From the NCBI GenBank assembly GCA_013393545.1, contig JABXHG010000141.1, forward strand, positions 1 to 13,786: 13,786 bases of DNA, in the 5' to 3' direction. The notes below the pieces were generated by a model, which searched no databases, was not told the origin of the DNA, and saw only the letters and a list, made by a program, of their open reading frames with translations. Each line of letters begins with the position of its first letter. Positions within the stretch are counted from its first letter, which is position 1. The position numbers and the translations under genes are program-made. The DNA is from Alteromonadaceae bacterium. GTDB lineage: Bacteria > Pseudomonadota > Gammaproteobacteria > Pseudomonadales > Oleiphilaceae. Below, piece after piece: positions 12,026 to 13,786 of this stretch.

Positions 12026-12580
12026 ATGGCCGCAACCAAATCAACGGCCAAGGCTGCAACCGGGCAGCCTAAGGCCCAAAAGACCGCTGCCAAGCCAGAG
12101 CGGAAACCAATGGCACGGATACCCCTAAGCAAAGTCCCGAGGCCACCGGGGGCCAAACAACCTGAATCCAAGGAACCGGAGATGAAGTCGGCGGAGACCC
12201 AAGGCACGGAGCAAGAGCCATCCAAGGATGGAGGCTCCAGCGCCGAGCCCAACAGTGAGAATAAACAATCCTCTGCTGCTCGCGAAGGCAGCAAGGACTC
12301 CGACGCTGAAGAGGGCCAAACCCAGGCTGAGGCTAAGCAGCCCGAACCCAAGGAGTCTGCCGGAAAATCGCAGGAAACCGGGGATACGGAACAAGAGCCA
12401 TCCAAAGAGGAAGGCTCCAGCTCCGAAGATGAAGAAATCACCCTGGAAGTAGTCACCCGTTTGGATCGCCGCATCCGGGGCGGGGTAACGGTCACCCAGG
12501 CGCCTCAGACCGTGTCTGTCACTAAAGAAGTGGCGGCACTGCTTGAGGCTGATCCCCATATCTCAGCGAGCAGGAAATGA
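12026..12580 (+). CDS. Mu gp35-like protein with a duplicated acidic/lysine-rich linker
   Basis: Two adjacent ATGs occur. The second (12026) has the better spacing from AAGGAGG (12014-12020), so I use it; starting at 12023 would add one Met. The product has 184 residues. The C-terminal 45 residues (TRLDRRIRGGVTVTQAPQTV, then VAALLEADPHI) resemble the FluMu-type N-terminal/gp35 domain of Mu-like phages, which is found just after the major head gene. The first 140 residues are low-complexity, basic at first, then rich in Glu, Ser, Pro and Lys, and contain two copies of a 32-residue unit starting AKQPE and containing TEQEPSK. Such linkers are unusual for the family. A role as a head-decoration or minor head component is suggested by position only. 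Confidence 0.75.
   Translation: MAATKSTAKAATGQPKAQKTAAKPERKPMARIPLSKVPRPPGAKQPESKEPEMKSAETQGTEQEPSKDGGSSAEPNSENKQSSAAREGSKDSDAEEGQTQAEAKQPEPKESAGKSQETGDTEQEPSKEEGSSSEDEEITLEVVTRLDRRIRGGVTVTQAPQTVSVTKEVAALLEADPHISASRK
12152..12427 (+). repeat. Diverged direct repeat inside the gp35-like gene
   Basis: Bases 12152-12247 and 12332-12427 encode related 32-residue units 60 codons apart. Both start with AKQPE and share TEQEPSK and GSS. At DNA level CAAGAGCCATCCAA and GGCTCCAGC are identical, so this is a true duplication that has drifted rather than chance composition. Confidence 0.7.
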
Positions 12581-12999
12581 GCTACGCCGGCCAGTCTGAC
12601 ATGGTGAACCGCTTCGGTGAGCAGGAACTGATCCAGCTCACCGATCGGGACCACACCGGAGCCATCAACACCGTCGTGCTGGACCGCGCCCTGGCCGATT
12701 CCACCGCCGAGATCGACGGCTACCTGGCGTCCCGGTATCAGCTGCCACTGACCAACACCCCCACCGTATTGGTGCGGGTGTGCTCAGACATCGCCCGGTA
12801 CCACCTGCACGACGACCACATCCCGGAGCCGGTCGAAGCCCGTTACAAAACAGCCGTGGATCTGCTGCGCCAGGTGTCGAACGGCCGGGTGTCCCTGGGC
12901 GTTAGCGACACCGGGGCAGAGCCCACCTCTAACGATGGCGTCGAGATGCAGTCCGGCGGCCGGGTGTGGGATCGCAACACAAGCAAAGGGTTCATCTGA
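12577..12999 (+). CDS. DUF1320 protein (Mu gp36 type)
   Basis: This 140-residue protein matches DUF1320, the Mu gp36 family found in the head-tail joining region of transposable phages. The N-terminal pattern MSYAGQSDMVNRFGEQELIQ followed by LTDRD is diagnostic. The middle has AEIDGYLASRYQLPL, typical of head-tail connector-like helical proteins, then VCSDIARYHLHDD. A connector role is inferred from this resemblance and the position. The ATG overlaps the preceding stop as ATGA, and the gene's own stop overlaps the next start as TGATG. Length is normal. Confidence 0.88.
   Translation: MSYAGQSDMVNRFGEQELIQLTDRDHTGAINTVVLDRALADSTAEIDGYLASRYQLPLTNTPTVLVRVCSDIARYHLHDDHIPEPVEARYKTAVDLLRQVSNGRVSLGVSDTGAEPTSNDGVEMQSGGRVWDRNTSKGFI
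12899..12934 (+). repeat. CGTTAG/CTAACG inverted repeat in the DUF1320 gene
   Basis: CGTTAG (12899-12904) and CTAACG (12929-12934) form a 6-bp inverted repeat across 24 bases. Similar arrangements of the same core occur at 560-600 and 4765-4810. One such pair is unremarkable by chance; three in coding sequence of different reading frames is why it is listed. Confidence 0.3.
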
Positions 13000-13415
13000 T
13001 GCTGGAACTCACCGAGTGGGTCACCCGAATCAGCACGCCCCAGGTCAAGGCAGATCTGGCCGCCAACGTAGACACCGCCCAGCAGGCCAAAAACCTGCCC
13101 TCGGTGGCCGTGGTGCCAGGCCGGGAAACCGTCATCTCAGCCCCGCTGAGTGGTGGCGCGGTAATACGCCACCGGGTGGCGGCGGAAGTCCTGGTGGTCA
13201 CCGGGGTGCGGCGGGGCAACCAATTTCTGGGTGGCGGCATGGTAGACGAGTTGGCGGCCCTCCGCCGGCCAACACTCACCAGCCTGATCGACTGGCTGCC
13301 CACGGGGATGGATATCGAAGTGGCCTGGCAAGGTGGCCGGCTACTGTCACTCAACAGCTCGGCCCTGTTCTGGGTCGATGCGTTCAAGACGGAGTACTGG
13401 TGGACCAATGAGTAA
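12999..13415 (+). CDS. Tail terminator-like protein (Mu gp37 position)
   Basis: I chose ATG at 12999, which overlaps the preceding TGA, over an in-frame ATG at 12966 that lies within the DUF1320 gene. The product has 138 residues. The N-terminal part (MLELTEWVTRISTPQVKADL) and the central pattern PSVAVVPGRETVISAPLSGG, then VLVVTGVRR, resemble small tail-terminator/gp37-type proteins, which cap the tail tube and dock it to the head. It ends with SSALFWVDAFKTEYWWTNE, a pattern typical of tail terminators of siphophage-like tails. Its position between a connector-like protein and the tail tube gene fits. The family match is by eye and moderate. Confidence 0.7.
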   Translation: MLELTEWVTRISTPQVKADLAANVDTAQQAKNLPSVAVVPGRETVISAPLSGGAVIRHRVAAEVLVVTGVRRGNQFLGGGMVDELAALRRPTLTSLIDWLPTGMDIEVAWQGGRLLSLNSSALFWVDAFKTEYWWTNE

Positions 13416-13536
13416 AAAGCCAAAGCTGCCGCAAGCCGGCGGCCAGTATGAACGAGACAGCAACGGCAACCCGGTACCGCGCCGGGCGCCAAAAGCCACC
13501 GCCCCGGCCAAGGCCGAGCGCAAGGAAAAGGAGTAA
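13408..13536 (+). CDS. Small basic phage protein, 42 residues, function unknown
   Basis: This gene starts with ATG at 13408, overlapping the previous stop by eight bases, and ends three bases before the tail tube gene. The peptide begins MSKKPKLPQAGGQYERDSNG and is basic, with a Lys/Ala/Glu-rich end. The 'GGxYxRDxxG' pattern is common in small phage proteins encoded beside tail tube genes; no function is known to me. In-frame codons extend upstream, but the ATG at 13408 is the natural start given the overlap style of the operon. Its 3' end carries AAGGAG, which serves the next gene. Confidence 0.65.
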   Translation: MSKKPKLPQAGGQYERDSNGNPVPRRAPKATAPAKAERKEKE

Positions 13537-13539
13537 ATC

Positions 13540-13786
13540 ATGGCTGGATTCAAAATGCGCCGGCGCTTGCTGCTGGCCGCCATCGAAACCACCTACGGCA
13601 CCGATGCGGCCCCAACACCGGAAGCCAACGCCATCCTCACCCGGTCCATCCAGGTAACCCCGTTGGCGGGTAACGACATCGAGCGCAACCTGCTGCGGGC
13701 CTACTACGGCAACGCCCAGTCTCTGGCGGGCGAAAAGCACGTCGAGCTGACCCTGGAAGTAGAACTCACCGGTTCCGGTACCGCCG
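13540..13786 (+). CDS. Tail tube protein, N-terminal part (cut by window end)
   Basis: The first 82 codons are visible, from ATG at 13540, with AAGGAG at 13527-13532. The protein begins MAGFKMRRRLLLAAIETTYG, then TDAAPTPEANAILTRSIQV, and later SLAGEKHVELTLEVELTGSG. The 'ETTYGT-APTP...A' opening and the ELTGSGT strand are typical of phage tail tube (major tail) proteins of non-contractile tails. In Mu the equivalent place leads to the tail sheath gene, so this points to a B3/D3112-like siphovirus-type tail. The frame is still open at the window end. Confidence 0.75.
   Translation, partial: MAGFKMRRRLLLAAIETTYGTDAAPTPEANAILTRSIQVTPLAGNDIERNLLRAYYGNAQSLAGEKHVELTLEVELTGSGTA

Noticed and set aside
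1..13786. CRISPR array, insertion sequence, phage ends or transposase genes
   Set aside because: No regularly spaced repeats, terminal inverted repeats, or transposase frames were seen; the prophage ends lie outside the window.

Overview
This window is the middle of a Mu-like transposable prophage. It carries the end of the early/middle region, the lysis genes, the whole packaging and head module, and the start of the tail module, nearly all on the + strand. GC content is high, genes are tightly packed, and most starts overlap the preceding stop (ATGA, GTGA, TGATG, TAATG). The protein types suggest a high-GC gammaproteobacterial host of the Marinobacter/Pseudomonas/Halomonas kind; this cannot be fixed without a database search. 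The order follows phage Mu closely: GemA, an unknown protein, Mor, endolysin, holin, TraR-like, gp25-like, gp26-like, gp27-like, TerL, portal, F, G, protease/scaffold I/Z, major head T, gp35-like, gp36-like, gp37-like, tail tube. The last two look like the tail terminator and tail tube of non-contractile (B3/D3112-like) transposable phages rather than Mu's contractile tail.

Region by region. Bases 1-1595 end the early block: a truncated ORF, GemA, a zinc-motif protein, and the Mor-type activator. Bases 1648-2115 hold a lower-GC cargo gene (two membrane helices, zinc ribbon, ankyrin-like tail), where Mu has its C gene. Bases 2116-2243 form a late promoter region. Bases 2244-4136 hold lysis and small accessory genes. 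Bases 4140-9207 hold small terminase, a 33-residue ORF, large terminase, portal and head morphogenesis protein F with an extra C-terminal nuclease-like domain. Between F and G, on the opposite strand, is a tRNA-like gene with its own promoter-like sequence and a UUA (ochre) anticodon. Bases 9825-10069 are non-coding and hold terminator-like hairpins and a second late promoter. Bases 10070-12015 hold the protease with a nested scaffold start and the major head protein. Bases 12026-13786 hold head-completion and first tail genes.

The best regulatory observation is a pair of near-identical elements (ACTACCCGAACC, six to seven bases, then GTTCCG) placed exactly 55 bp before the start codons of the endolysin and the protease. 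These are the positions of the Mu late promoters Plys and PI. No C gene is visible, so the Mor-type protein may drive both late operons directly. Spacing suggests transcription may begin at or very near the start codon, and neither gene has a usable ribosome binding site, so leaderless translation is possible. A second notable observation is the pairing of a PBECR-like (colicin/RelE-type) nuclease domain on F with an adjacent antisense tRNA-like gene.
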